DNA from: Candidatus Alistipes excrementipullorum
GTDB lineage: Bacteria > Bacteroidota > Bacteroidia > Bacteroidales > Rikenellaceae
Direction: 5' to 3'
DNA length: 8,276 bases
Assembly: GCA_019113665.1 (NCBI GenBank)
Contig: DXGW01000034.1
Location: 1-8,276 of the forward strand
In this document: positions 1-6,656 of the stretch, piece by piece
How the letters are laid out: every line of letters begins with the position of its first letter
Position numbering within the stretch: position 1 is the stretch's first letter
Translations under genes and position numbers: made by a program
Notes under the pieces: model-generated
What the model was told of the DNA's origin: nothing
Database searches by the model: none
Seen by the model: the letters and a program-made list of their open reading frames with translations, nothing else

Positions 1-1211
1 AGCTTATCGGCGAGCTCGAACACGATCTGGCCACCATCACCGGATTTGCTGCCTGCACGCTCCAGCCCAACTCGGGCGCTGCGGGCGAGTACACCGGCCT
101 TATGGTGATACGCGCCTACCACCAGTCGCGCGGACAGGGCTACCGCAACATCATACTCATACCCGCCTCGGCACACGGCACCAATCCGGCGTCGGCAGCC
201 ATGGCCGGCATGAAGATCGTGACGGTGGCATGCGACGCCGAAGGCAACATCGACGTCGAAGACCTGAAAAAGAAGGCACAGGAGTACAGCTCGGAGCTGT
301 GCGGACTGATGGTGACATACCCCTCGACACACGGCATCTTCGAATCGCGCATACGCGAAATCATCGACGCCGTACACGATGCCGGAGGCCAGGTCTACAT
401 GGACGGAGCCAACATGAACGCACAGGTCGGCCTGACCAATCCCGGTTACATCGGAGCCGATGTCTGCCACCTCAACCTGCACAAGACCTTCGCCATGCCT
501 CACGGCGGCGGCGGTCCGGGCGTAGGTCCCGTCTGCGTGGCCGAGCATCTGGCAAAGTTCTTGCCGACGCACCCGATAGTCTCGACCGGCGGCGAGGAGG
601 GTATCACGGCCGTAGCCTCAGCCCCGTGGGGCTCGGCGATGCTGCTGCCCATCACCTACGGATATATCAAGATGCTGGGCGAAAGCGGGCTGCGCCACGC
701 CACGGAGATGGCCATAGTCAACGCCAACTACATGTCGGCTGCGCTGGCCGGTGAATACCGCACCTACTACACCGGCGAAAACGGACGCGTGGGCCATGAG
801 ATGATCCTTGACCTGACCATGTTCAAGAAGGAGTACGGCGTCGACTGCGGCGACATAGCCCACCGACTGATGGACTACGGATTCCACGCCCCGACACTCT
901 CGTTCCCCGTACACGAGACGCTGATGGTCGAGCCGACCGAGAGCGAGCCCAAGGCCGAGATGGACCGTTTCATCGGGTCGCTCATACAGATCAAACGCGA
1001 ATGCGAGGCCATCGCAGGCCAGGCCGACAATGTCGTGGCCAACGCCCCGCACACGGCGTTCGAGATCGCGGGAGAGTGGACGCACCCCTATTCACGCGAA
1101 GAGGCCGCCTTCCCGCTCGAATGGGTACGCACGTCGAAATTCTTCCCGTACGTTACCAAGATCGACAACGGGTACGGAGACCGCAACCTGGTATGCCGCA
1201 ACGAGGAGTAG
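1..1211 (+). CDS. gcvP: Glycine dehydrogenase (decarboxylating), P-protein, C-terminal part (5' truncated by window edge)
   Basis: This is the P-protein of the glycine cleavage system, the PLP enzyme that decarboxylates glycine and passes the aminomethyl group to the lipoyl arm of GcvH in the cytoplasm. The reading frame is already open at the left edge (first full codon at base 3) and runs 402 codons to TAG at 1209-1211. Recognisable family blocks are QPNSGAAGEY, IPASAHGTNPASA, MVTYPSTHG, YMDGANMNAQVG and the PLP-lysine motif HLNLHKTF (lysine codon 483-485), followed by the Gly-rich PHGGGGPG. The end, YGDRNLVCRNEE, matches the usual family C-terminus. The visible part alone cannot tell a fused protein of about 950 residues from a split GcvPB subunit; a fused form is usual in Bacteroidota. 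The internal ATG at 102 lies inside conserved sequence and is not the start. Identity is very secure. Confidence 0.97.
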   Translation, partial: LIGELEHDLATITGFAACTLQPNSGAAGEYTGLMVIRAYHQSRGQGYRNIILIPASAHGTNPASAAMAGMKIVTVACDAEGNIDVEDLKKKAQEYSSELCGLMVTYPSTHGIFESRIREIIDAVHDAGGQVYMDGANMNAQVGLTNPGYIGADVCHLNLHKTFAMPHGGGGPGVGPVCVAEHLAKFLPTHPIVSTGGEEGITAVASAPWGSAMLLPITYGYIKMLGESGLRHATEMAIVNANYMSAALAGEYRTYYTGENGRVGHEMILDLTMFKKEYGVDCGDIAHRLMDYGFHAPTLSFPVHETLMVEPTESEPKAEMDRFIGSLIQIKRECEAIAGQADNVVANAPHTAFEIAGEWTHPYSREEAAFPLEWVRTSKFFPYVTKIDNGYGDRNLVCRNEE

Positions 1212-1229
1212 GGACACTGAAAAGAACCA

Positions 1230-1237
1230 TATATTTA
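1230..1237 (+). promoter_or_regulatory. Weak candidate -7 element ahead of slyD
   Basis: The 51-nt gap between gcvP and slyD is AT-rich against a GC-rich background. It contains TATATTTA, one mismatch from the Bacteroidota -7 consensus TAnnTTTG. Initiation would fall around 1244, leaving a leader of roughly 20 nt before the ATG at 1263. I see no convincing TTG/TTTG -33 element about 20 bp upstream and no terminator hairpin after gcvP, so read-through from gcvP is equally possible. Confidence 0.3.
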
Positions 1238-1262
1238 TTCACAAACAACACTTGATCAGAAA

Positions 1263-1817
1263 ATGAAAGTAGACAAGAACAAGATGGTGGCTGTACATTA
1301 CAAGCTTACCGTAGACGGACAGATAGCCGACCAGTCGAAACCCGATGCGCCGCTGGAATTCATCTGCGGCACGGGCATGCTGCTGCCCAAATTCGAAGAG
1401 GCTGTAATGGGCAAGTCCGCAGGAGATAAGGTATCGTTCACGCTTGAGCCGAAGGACGGTTACGGCGAGGTTATTCCCGAAGCCGTAGTCGAGCTGCCCA
1501 AGACCGTATTCATGATGGACGGCAAGATCGCCGAGGAGATACTCTTCGTCGGCAGCCAGGTGCCCATGAGCGACGCCAACGGCAACCGCATGATCGGCGT
1601 CATCAAGGAGGTGATGCCCGAGAGCGTGAAGATGGACTTCAACCACCCGATGGCCGGCAAGACCCTCAACTTCGACGTCGAGGTTGTATCGGTGCGCGAC
1701 GTTACGCCCGAAGACCTTGCATCGAAAGGCGGCTGCCACTGCCACGACTGTGACTGCGGCGACCACGAATGCGGGGATCACGAGTGCGGCGACCACGAAT
1801 GCGGCCACTGCCACTGA
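1263..1817 (+). CDS. slyD: SlyD-type FKBP peptidyl-prolyl cis-trans isomerase with Cys/His metal-binding tail
   Basis: This is a 184-residue cytoplasmic prolyl isomerase and chaperone of the SlyD family. The FKBP core starts with VHYKLTVDGQIADQS and continues through PLEFICGTGMLLPKFEEAVMGKSAGDK. An insert-in-flap chaperone segment of about 50 residues follows, and the FKBP fold closes with NHPMAGKTLNFDVEVVSVRDVT. No signal peptide or membrane segment is present. The last 29 residues (156-184) contain 8 Cys and 7 His, with three consecutive GDHEC units. In E. coli SlyD such a tail binds Ni(II) and other metals and supports hydrogenase maturation; a metal role here is inferred from composition. 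The length is close to E. coli SlyD (196 residues). The ATG at 1263 begins MKVDKNK, like other SlyD proteins, and has no clear Shine-Dalgarno. The kinase-like gene starts 31 nt downstream, so the two may be co-transcribed. Confidence 0.93.
   Translation: MKVDKNKMVAVHYKLTVDGQIADQSKPDAPLEFICGTGMLLPKFEEAVMGKSAGDKVSFTLEPKDGYGEVIPEAVVELPKTVFMMDGKIAEEILFVGSQVPMSDANGNRMIGVIKEVMPESVKMDFNHPMAGKTLNFDVEVVSVRDVTPEDLASKGGCHCHDCDCGDHECGDHECGDHECGHCH
1755..1799 (+). repeat. Three tandem 15-bp units encoding C-G-D-H-E in the SlyD tail
   Basis: The in-frame units lie at 1755-1769, 1770-1784 and 1785-1799. Units 1 and 3 are identical (tgcggcgaccacgaa). Unit 2 (tgcggggatcacgag) differs at three positions, all third-codon and silent. 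A partial fourth unit (Cys-Gly-His) follows at 1800. All of it lies inside slyD and adds metal-ligand residues. Confidence 0.95.
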
Positions 1818-1848
1818 TGCCGCGCGAGGCAAAACCGACATTGCGGCC

Positions 1849-3000
1849 ATGTTGCTGACAACTCCGCAATACATTAACGCATTGAATGACACCTACGGTC
1901 TTACACGGACCCTGGGTGTCATCGATGTTTTACGCGATGCCGACGGGCGTCCGGAGTTCCGTGTAGGCAACAGCTCGGTCATATTCAGGATACGGCACGA
2001 GGGACGCACGTGCATGCTCAAGTGCTACACCCGCCCCAAACGCAACCTGCGTGAGATATACGGGCAACGGTGCCTGCACGACGAGCTCTACATACACACG
2101 GACCGCCGCCACGGCCAATGGGTCGACGTGGTGCTCGACGAGTGGGTCGAGGGCGAGACGCTGCAGAGCGCCATCGCACGCCACGCAGGCGACAGCCGGG
2201 AGATCGGCCGTCTGGCAGCGGCATTCGACCGCATGGCGCTGCATCTGCTGGAACAGGAGTGGGCGCACGGAGACCTCAAGCCCGAAAACATGATAGTGAC
2301 GCCCGGCGGCGAGATCAGACTTATCGACTTCGACGCGATGTTCAGGCCCGAGTTCGCGGGACAACGGAGCGAGGAGACCGGCACGGCCGCCTACCAGCAC
2401 CCGTCTCGCACGGCCGAATATTTCGACCGGACGATCGACGATTACCCCATAGCCCTCATATCCACGGCTCTGCATGCCATGACCGCCGATGCATCGCTGC
2501 ATGAGCGGTTCGACACGGACGAAGTCCTGCTGATCAGCCCGCGCGAGGCCGTAGCCGGCAGAAGCCGGGCGCTGGACGAGATTCTCGGGCTGTTCGCATC
2601 GGAATGCATGGCCGTGCAATACCGCATTGCCAGACTGCTCCGTTCGCAAAGCCCCGTCCTCTTCGGGTTGAAGGAACTCATTGAATACGGGACAAGATGC
2701 AGCAGCAATGAATCCGGAGAGCCTTGTCTCGAAAACCGCGACGGTCTGTGGGGCTATGCCGACGGCGGCAAGTTCGTAATCCCGCCGCTGTACGACTGCG
2801 GTTTCGACTTCAGCGAAGGGTTGGCCGCGGTACGGCTCGCCGACTGCTGGAGTTTCATCGACCGCAGCGGCCGTGCGGTCATACGCTGCGGTCGCTGTGA
2901 CGCCGTAAAACCGTTCCGCAACGGGAAAGCGACAATCGTCAGGAACGGAAAGAGATACGCTTTGGACAGAACGGGCAGGGCCGGTGAATTGGAATATTGA
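1849..3000 (+). CDS. Ser/Thr-kinase-like protein with C-terminal WG repeats
   Basis: This 383-residue protein has a eukaryotic-type kinase fold followed by WG (KWG-type) repeats. Visible kinase elements are a nucleotide-loop-like RVGNSSVIFRI (38-48), a VAIK-type lysine in CMLKCY (K58), a hinge-like DEWVEGETL (97-105), the catalytic loop HGDLKPEN (140-147; Asp142, Asn147), a metal-binding IDFD in place of DFG (159-162) and an activation-segment-like GTAAYQHPS (178-186). The main catalytic residues are therefore present, so activity is plausible. Residues ~295-375 carry WG-type repeats: GLWGYADGGKFVIPPLY, then WSFIDRSGRAVI and a weaker third unit. No transmembrane segment or signal peptide is seen. 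The frame is open upstream into slyD, but that part is a shadow of the GDHEC repeats. The ATG at 1849 is the first sensible start, 31 nt after slyD. Substrate and signal are unknown. A homologous degenerate copy lies at 5652. Confidence 0.85.
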   Translation: MLLTTPQYINALNDTYGLTRTLGVIDVLRDADGRPEFRVGNSSVIFRIRHEGRTCMLKCYTRPKRNLREIYGQRCLHDELYIHTDRRHGQWVDVVLDEWVEGETLQSAIARHAGDSREIGRLAAAFDRMALHLLEQEWAHGDLKPENMIVTPGGEIRLIDFDAMFRPEFAGQRSEETGTAAYQHPSRTAEYFDRTIDDYPIALISTALHAMTADASLHERFDTDEVLLISPREAVAGRSRALDEILGLFASECMAVQYRIARLLRSQSPVLFGLKELIEYGTRCSSNESGEPCLENRDGLWGYADGGKFVIPPLYDCGFDFSEGLAAVRLADCWSFIDRSGRAVIRCGRCDAVKPFRNGKATIVRNGKRYALDRTGRAGELEY

Positions 3001-3019
3001 AATCGAATCTTTATATTTG
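2989..3019 (+). promoter_or_regulatory. Bacteroidota-type promoter (-33 TTG / -7 TATATTTG)
   Basis: TATATTTG at 3012-3019 matches the primary-sigma -7 consensus TAnnTTTG exactly. A TTG at 2989-2991 lies 20 bp upstream, the expected -33 spacing. The -33 element sits in the last codons of the kinase-WG gene. Initiation about 7 nt downstream (around 3026) would leave a very short leader before the ATG at 3034. The surrounding 33 nt are strikingly AT-rich compared with the flanking genes. This is the best promoter in the window and would drive the DUF4954-like, vWA, pseudokinase, trxB and rnz genes, with or without read-through from slyD and the kinase gene. Confidence 0.65.
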
Positions 3020-3033
3020 CATAATATAAGCAA

Positions 3034-4767
3034 ATGAAGACAACGATTTTCAGGAAGCCGACAGACGACGAGATACGCGTTCTGGAGGCAGCAGGCAACA
3101 GGGCCGACGACTGGTCGGCCATCGAGGTCACCGACGGTTTCGCCACGTCGCAGATGACCGGCTGCAGGCTGCACGGGCATGTACGCATAGGCCGCAACAC
3201 GGTACTGCGCAACTCGGAGGTCCGCAACTACGACATAGGCGACAACGTCATCATCGAGAGCGTCACGGCACTGGAGTGCCGCTGCGAGAGTTCTTTCGGC
3301 AACGGAGTGAAGGTCGCGACGATGAACGAGAACGAAGGCCGCAGCGTCACCATATATGAAGGGTTGACGGCTCAGGCCGGATATCTGGCGGCAGTGTACC
3401 GCCATCGCAGCCGCACTGTCGCCCGCCTGACAGAGATGGCCGAGGCAATAGCCGCGGCGCACAGGTCGCACATCGGACACATAGGCGACGGCAGCCGCAT
3501 AAGCGGTGCGCGGTTCATTCGGGAGACCAACATCGGGCGCAACGTCACCATCGACGGCTGCTCGGTTCTCCAGAACGGTACCGTAGGCGACAATTCGTTC
3601 ATAGGCGTGGACGTCAAGGCCTACGACTTCATAACGGCACAGGGCGTGCACATCGACAACGGCTCGATCATCGAGCGCTGTTTCATCGGCGAGGCCGTCA
3701 TCATGGACAAGGGCTTCTCGGCCAGCGAGTCGCTCTTCTTCGCCAACTCGCACTGCGAAAACGGCGAAGCCGCCTCGATATTCGCCGGACCCTACACGGT
3801 CTCGCACCACAAGTCGACGCTGCTGATAGCGGGAATGTTCTCGTTCTTCAACGCCGGCAGCGGCTCGAACCAGAGCAACCACCTCTTCAAGAGCGGTGCC
3901 GTGCACCAGTCCGTCCACCTTCGCGGCTGCAAGTTCGCCAGCGGAGCCTACATCATGTCCCCGGCCATCGAAGCCCCGTTCACCATGGTTCTGGGGCACC
4001 ATTCGCGCCACCACGACATAGCCGACCTGCCCTACTCGTACCTCATCGAGAACAACGGCCGTTCGATGCTCATTCCCGGGGCCAACCTCACGAGCTACGG
4101 CACCGTGCGCGACATCGAGAAGTGGCCGAAACGCGACAAGCGCAAGGTCGGCGGCGACATAATCAATTTCGAGGAGTACAACCCCTACATCACCGGTAAG
4201 CTGATCAGGGGACTGAACATACTGAACACGCTCAAGGAGGAGAACCCCGAAACCGAGCTGTACGGATACAACAAGGTATTCATCAAGGCCGCGAACCTGC
4301 GGAAGGGCACAAGCCTCTACAACAAGTGCATCGTGGCTTCGCTCGGGGCGATGCTGCGTGACGGCCGCCCGTCGGGTTGCGACGGACGCGGGGAGTGGGT
4401 CGACCTTGCCGGGCAGTTCATCACCAAGAGGGCCGTCGGCGAGGTACTCGAAGCACTGGAGAGCGGAGAGATAGCCACGCCAGAAGAGCTCGGACGCCGG
4501 TTCGGGGAGTTCGCCGCGAACTATGCCGACTACGCATACAGCTGGGCTGCCGACACGCTCGCAAAGATTCTCGGGCACACCCCCGACGAAGAGGAACTGA
4601 AGGACACCGTCACATCGGCCGAAAACATACACGCATCGCTGCGCAAGATGACCGACAACGACCGCCGCAACGACTGCTCGATGGAGATGAGCGTAGGCTA
4701 CGGCATCGACTGCGACTCGGCAGACGAACGCGCGCTCGATTACCGGATCGTAAGGGGCCTCGACTAA
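3034..4767 (+). CDS. DUF4954-like left-handed beta-helix protein
   Basis: This is a 577-residue soluble protein whose N-terminal half is built of hexapeptide-like turns, as in left-handed beta-helix acyltransferases and sugar-nucleotide enzymes. Examples are VRIGRNTVLRNSEV (50-63), YDIGDNVIIES (66-76), TNIGRNVTIDGCSVLQNGTV (165-184) and CFIGEAVIMDKG (216-227). The segment from about 252 to 370 is the most distinctive: AGPYTVSHHKSTLLIAGMFS, NAGSGSNQSNH, LGHHSRHHD and GTVRDIEKWPKRDKR. I recognise these blocks as typical of the DUF4954 family, seen mainly in Bacteroidota and spirochaetes, whose function is uncharacterised. The C-terminal ~200 residues are mostly helical and charged. No signal peptide or membrane segment is visible. 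The ATG at 3034 directly follows a good promoter. The vWA gene begins 13 nt after the stop, indicating an operon. An acyl- or nucleotidyl-transferase role is possible from the fold but unproven. The family name comes from recalled motifs, not from a search. Confidence 0.8.
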   Translation: MKTTIFRKPTDDEIRVLEAAGNRADDWSAIEVTDGFATSQMTGCRLHGHVRIGRNTVLRNSEVRNYDIGDNVIIESVTALECRCESSFGNGVKVATMNENEGRSVTIYEGLTAQAGYLAAVYRHRSRTVARLTEMAEAIAAAHRSHIGHIGDGSRISGARFIRETNIGRNVTIDGCSVLQNGTVGDNSFIGVDVKAYDFITAQGVHIDNGSIIERCFIGEAVIMDKGFSASESLFFANSHCENGEAASIFAGPYTVSHHKSTLLIAGMFSFFNAGSGSNQSNHLFKSGAVHQSVHLRGCKFASGAYIMSPAIEAPFTMVLGHHSRHHDIADLPYSYLIENNGRSMLIPGANLTSYGTVRDIEKWPKRDKRKVGGDIINFEEYNPYITGKLIRGLNILNTLKEENPETELYGYNKVFIKAANLRKGTSLYNKCIVASLGAMLRDGRPSGCDGRGEWVDLAGQFITKRAVGEVLEALESGEIATPEELGRRFGEFAANYADYAYSWAADTLAKILGHTPDEEELKDTVTSAENIHASLRKMTDNDRRNDCSMEMSVGYGIDCDSADERALDYRIVRGLD

Positions 4768-4780
4768 AACCGACACGGAG

Positions 4781-5638
4781 ATGTACGAACAGGAGATCAC
4801 ACGCCGTCACCGCACGGCATTCGTCATAGCCATCGACCAGTCGCAGTCGATGCTCGAGGAGCTGCAGTTCGACGGCCGCAGGCTGTCGAAAGCCGAAGCC
4901 GTGGCTGAGGTTACCAACAACCTGCTGAACGAACTGGTCATGCGCGCACGCCGCGACGACGGCATACGCGACTACTACGACATTGCCCTTATAGGCTATG
5001 CCGGCAACGACGTCACGCCGCTGATAGACCCGAAGCGCACGTTCATTCCGGTCAGCGAGATGCCCCTGTACGCTCCCGCAACAATCCGGCGGTCGACGGA
5101 ACGCATATTGCCCGACGGAAGCCCGGCAGTCCATGTCGAGGAGTGCCCGCAATGGATCACATCGAGGGCCGACGGCGACACGCCGATGTACGAAGCACTG
5201 CTGTTCGTGCGCGACATGGTCGATGAATGGTGCCTGCGTCCGCAGAACGCCGAAAGTTTCCCGCCCGTGGTCTTCAACATCACCGACGGCGAGGCATCGG
5301 ACTGCGACGAGCGCGAGCTGATCGATGTGGCAGGGCGCATCAAGTCACTGGGCACCAGCGACGGCAACGTCCTGCTGATCAACATACACATATCGTCAAA
5401 TCCGCTGGTCCGACCGGTGATCTTCCCCACCGAGGAGGAGGCCGACACCGAAAACCGATATGCACGCATACTCGCCGAGGCATCGAGCGTCATGCCCGAA
5501 CCCTTCAACGAGATGATACGCATGCAGCGTGGCGACCTCTGCATGCCTCCGTACCGCGGCATGAGTTTCAACGCCTCCGTCGCCGAGCTGGTCACGATGC
5601 TCAACATCGGGTCACGCAGCGTAACCGACATGAGATAA
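4781..5638 (+). CDS. Cytosolic von Willebrand factor A (vWA) domain protein with intact MIDAS
   Basis: This 285-residue protein is almost entirely a vWA domain. The metal-ion-dependent adhesion site is complete: DQSQS (Asp19, Ser21, Ser23), Thr134 in GDTPMYEAL and Asp169 in NITDGEASD. A Rossmann-like core is suggested by AFVIAIDQS, YDIALIGYAG and VVFNITDGE. There is no signal peptide or membrane anchor, so it should act in the cytoplasm. Soluble vWA proteins of this shape (TerY/CoxE-like) usually scaffold complexes or partner with kinases, phosphatases or AAA ATPases. Here it sits 13 nt after the DUF4954-like gene and 13 nt before the pseudokinase-WG gene, with an active-looking kinase-WG gene further upstream. 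GGAG lies directly against the ATG at 4781, too close to be a normal Shine-Dalgarno. A specific TerY assignment is not justified without a profile search. Confidence 0.88.
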   Translation: MYEQEITRRHRTAFVIAIDQSQSMLEELQFDGRRLSKAEAVAEVTNNLLNELVMRARRDDGIRDYYDIALIGYAGNDVTPLIDPKRTFIPVSEMPLYAPATIRRSTERILPDGSPAVHVEECPQWITSRADGDTPMYEALLFVRDMVDEWCLRPQNAESFPPVVFNITDGEASDCDERELIDVAGRIKSLGTSDGNVLLINIHISSNPLVRPVIFPTEEEADTENRYARILAEASSVMPEPFNEMIRMQRGDLCMPPYRGMSFNASVAELVTMLNIGSRSVTDMR

Positions 5639-5651
5639 CCTTCCCAAGACC

Positions 5652-6656
5652 ATGATCCCGACAATCACAGCATTCGCAGAGGCGCTCGAGCACGGAGACC
5701 GGCAGTTCGCAACATTGCGGAACATCAGGGTCGAAAAGCCTGCCGGCAGGTGCGGAATGTCACGCACCTACATGCTTGCCGAGGCCGTCGTCACGATCGG
5801 CACGGAGCGGTATCTTTTGTGCGCGCCGCTGACACGCGAAGCCGCAGCAATGGCCGAGCGTGCAGCCGAGGAGATACGGCGTTCGCGCTGTACGTTCCTA
5901 ACCGAATACCGAATGCTGCACAACGAGCTTGAGTTCCGCAATTCGGCAGGCCAGACCGGCCATTGCGACGTACTCCTGCACCGTCTGCCGCAGGGCGAAT
6001 CACTCGACAAGGCCGTGACGCACATCGCCACAAGAGATATCGAGGCGGCATTCGCCCGGCTTGCCGGCGAGATGCGCGCCGCCGGGTTCGTGCACGGCAA
6101 CCTCAAGCCGTCGAACCTGATATTCGGCGACGACGGACGTCTCTACCCCATACGCTACAGCTATTCGCACACGGCCGCCGCACCCGAGGAGGTCGAGGCC
6201 GAAATTGCGGCTATCGGAGAGTATATCGGCCGCCAGCAATACATACCGGCCATCGGCGAGGTGCCGACATCAGACACGACCATGGCAACAGGGTCACGCA
6301 CTCCCGAATTCGACGAGATCGACCCTCCGCACGACATGATGCGGCGCATACGTATCGGCCGGCTCTACGGTTACGCCGACACCGAAGGCAATACGGTTAT
6401 CGAGCCGCAATACACCTATGCCGAGAATTTCCACGAAAACCGCGCGGTGGTCGAAACGGCCGACGGGGCCGGAGTGATAGACCGCGAAGGCAACCGCATA
6501 ATCGCCACGCGGTACGACATGGCCGAACGCGACGAGGAGAGCGGCCGCTTCATCGTCCGCGACGGCAGCGAATGGATAGTCTTCGACTATTTCGGCCGCG
6601 AAACTACACGTTACAGAAAAGAGAAATCAAAAACCTACGAATATGGAAAATGTTAA
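5652..6656 (+). CDS. Degenerate pseudokinase with C-terminal WG repeats
   Basis: This 334-residue protein is a diverged paralogue of the kinase-WG protein at 1849-3000, with the same domain order but a broken active site. The catalytic loop reads HGNLKPSN (148-155), so the catalytic Asp is Asn150. The IDFD metal motif is replaced by YPIRY (165-169). No VAIK lysine is found where expected (ERYLLCAPL). The C-lobe is also shortened: about 90 residues separate the HGN loop from the WG repeats, against about 155 in the paralogue. Residues ~236-318 hold the repeats, beginning RLYGYADTEGNTVIEPQY and continuing GVIDREGNRII and WIVFDYFGRE. The final ~17 residues are Lys/Arg/Tyr-rich. No membrane segment is present. 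It starts 13 nt after the vWA gene and its 3' end overlaps trxB by 14 bp. An allosteric or scaffold role for the vWA protein or the active kinase is inference. The first residues are uncertain because no Shine-Dalgarno fixes the start. Confidence 0.82.
   Translation: MIPTITAFAEALEHGDRQFATLRNIRVEKPAGRCGMSRTYMLAEAVVTIGTERYLLCAPLTREAAAMAERAAEEIRRSRCTFLTEYRMLHNELEFRNSAGQTGHCDVLLHRLPQGESLDKAVTHIATRDIEAAFARLAGEMRAAGFVHGNLKPSNLIFGDDGRLYPIRYSYSHTAAAPEEVEAEIAAIGEYIGRQQYIPAIGEVPTSDTTMATGSRTPEFDEIDPPHDMMRRIRIGRLYGYADTEGNTVIEPQYTYAENFHENRAVVETADGAGVIDREGNRIIATRYDMAERDEESGRFIVRDGSEWIVFDYFGRETTRYRKEKSKTYEYGKC

Noticed and set aside
1755..1814. Short tandem repeats as a possible CRISPR or mobile-element remnant
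   Set aside because: The repeats are contiguous, in frame, 15 bp long and inside slyD, with no spacers.
1801..1834. Possible hairpin after slyD (GCGGC/GCCGC or TGCC/GGCA followed by AAAA)
   Set aside because: Stems are only 4-5 bp and no T-run follows on the plus strand, so this is not a credible terminator.
1684..1848. Upstream extension of the kinase-WG gene into slyD (would add 55 residues)
   Set aside because: The extra sequence is Ala/Thr-rich, produced by reading the slyD tail repeats out of frame. The ATG at 1849 gives a normal intergenic start.
1239..1892. Minus-strand open frame over slyD, Val/Ala-rich
   Set aside because: It is a shadow of slyD; the low-complexity part is the complement of the GDHEC repeat region.
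1930..4800. A 956-codon open frame on the minus strand across the kinase-WG and DUF4954-like genes
   Set aside because: It is codon-aligned with both plus-strand genes, which share a frame. It stays open because TTA, CTA and TCA codons are avoided in this GC-rich genome. Its translation has no recognisable domain, while both plus-strand products do.
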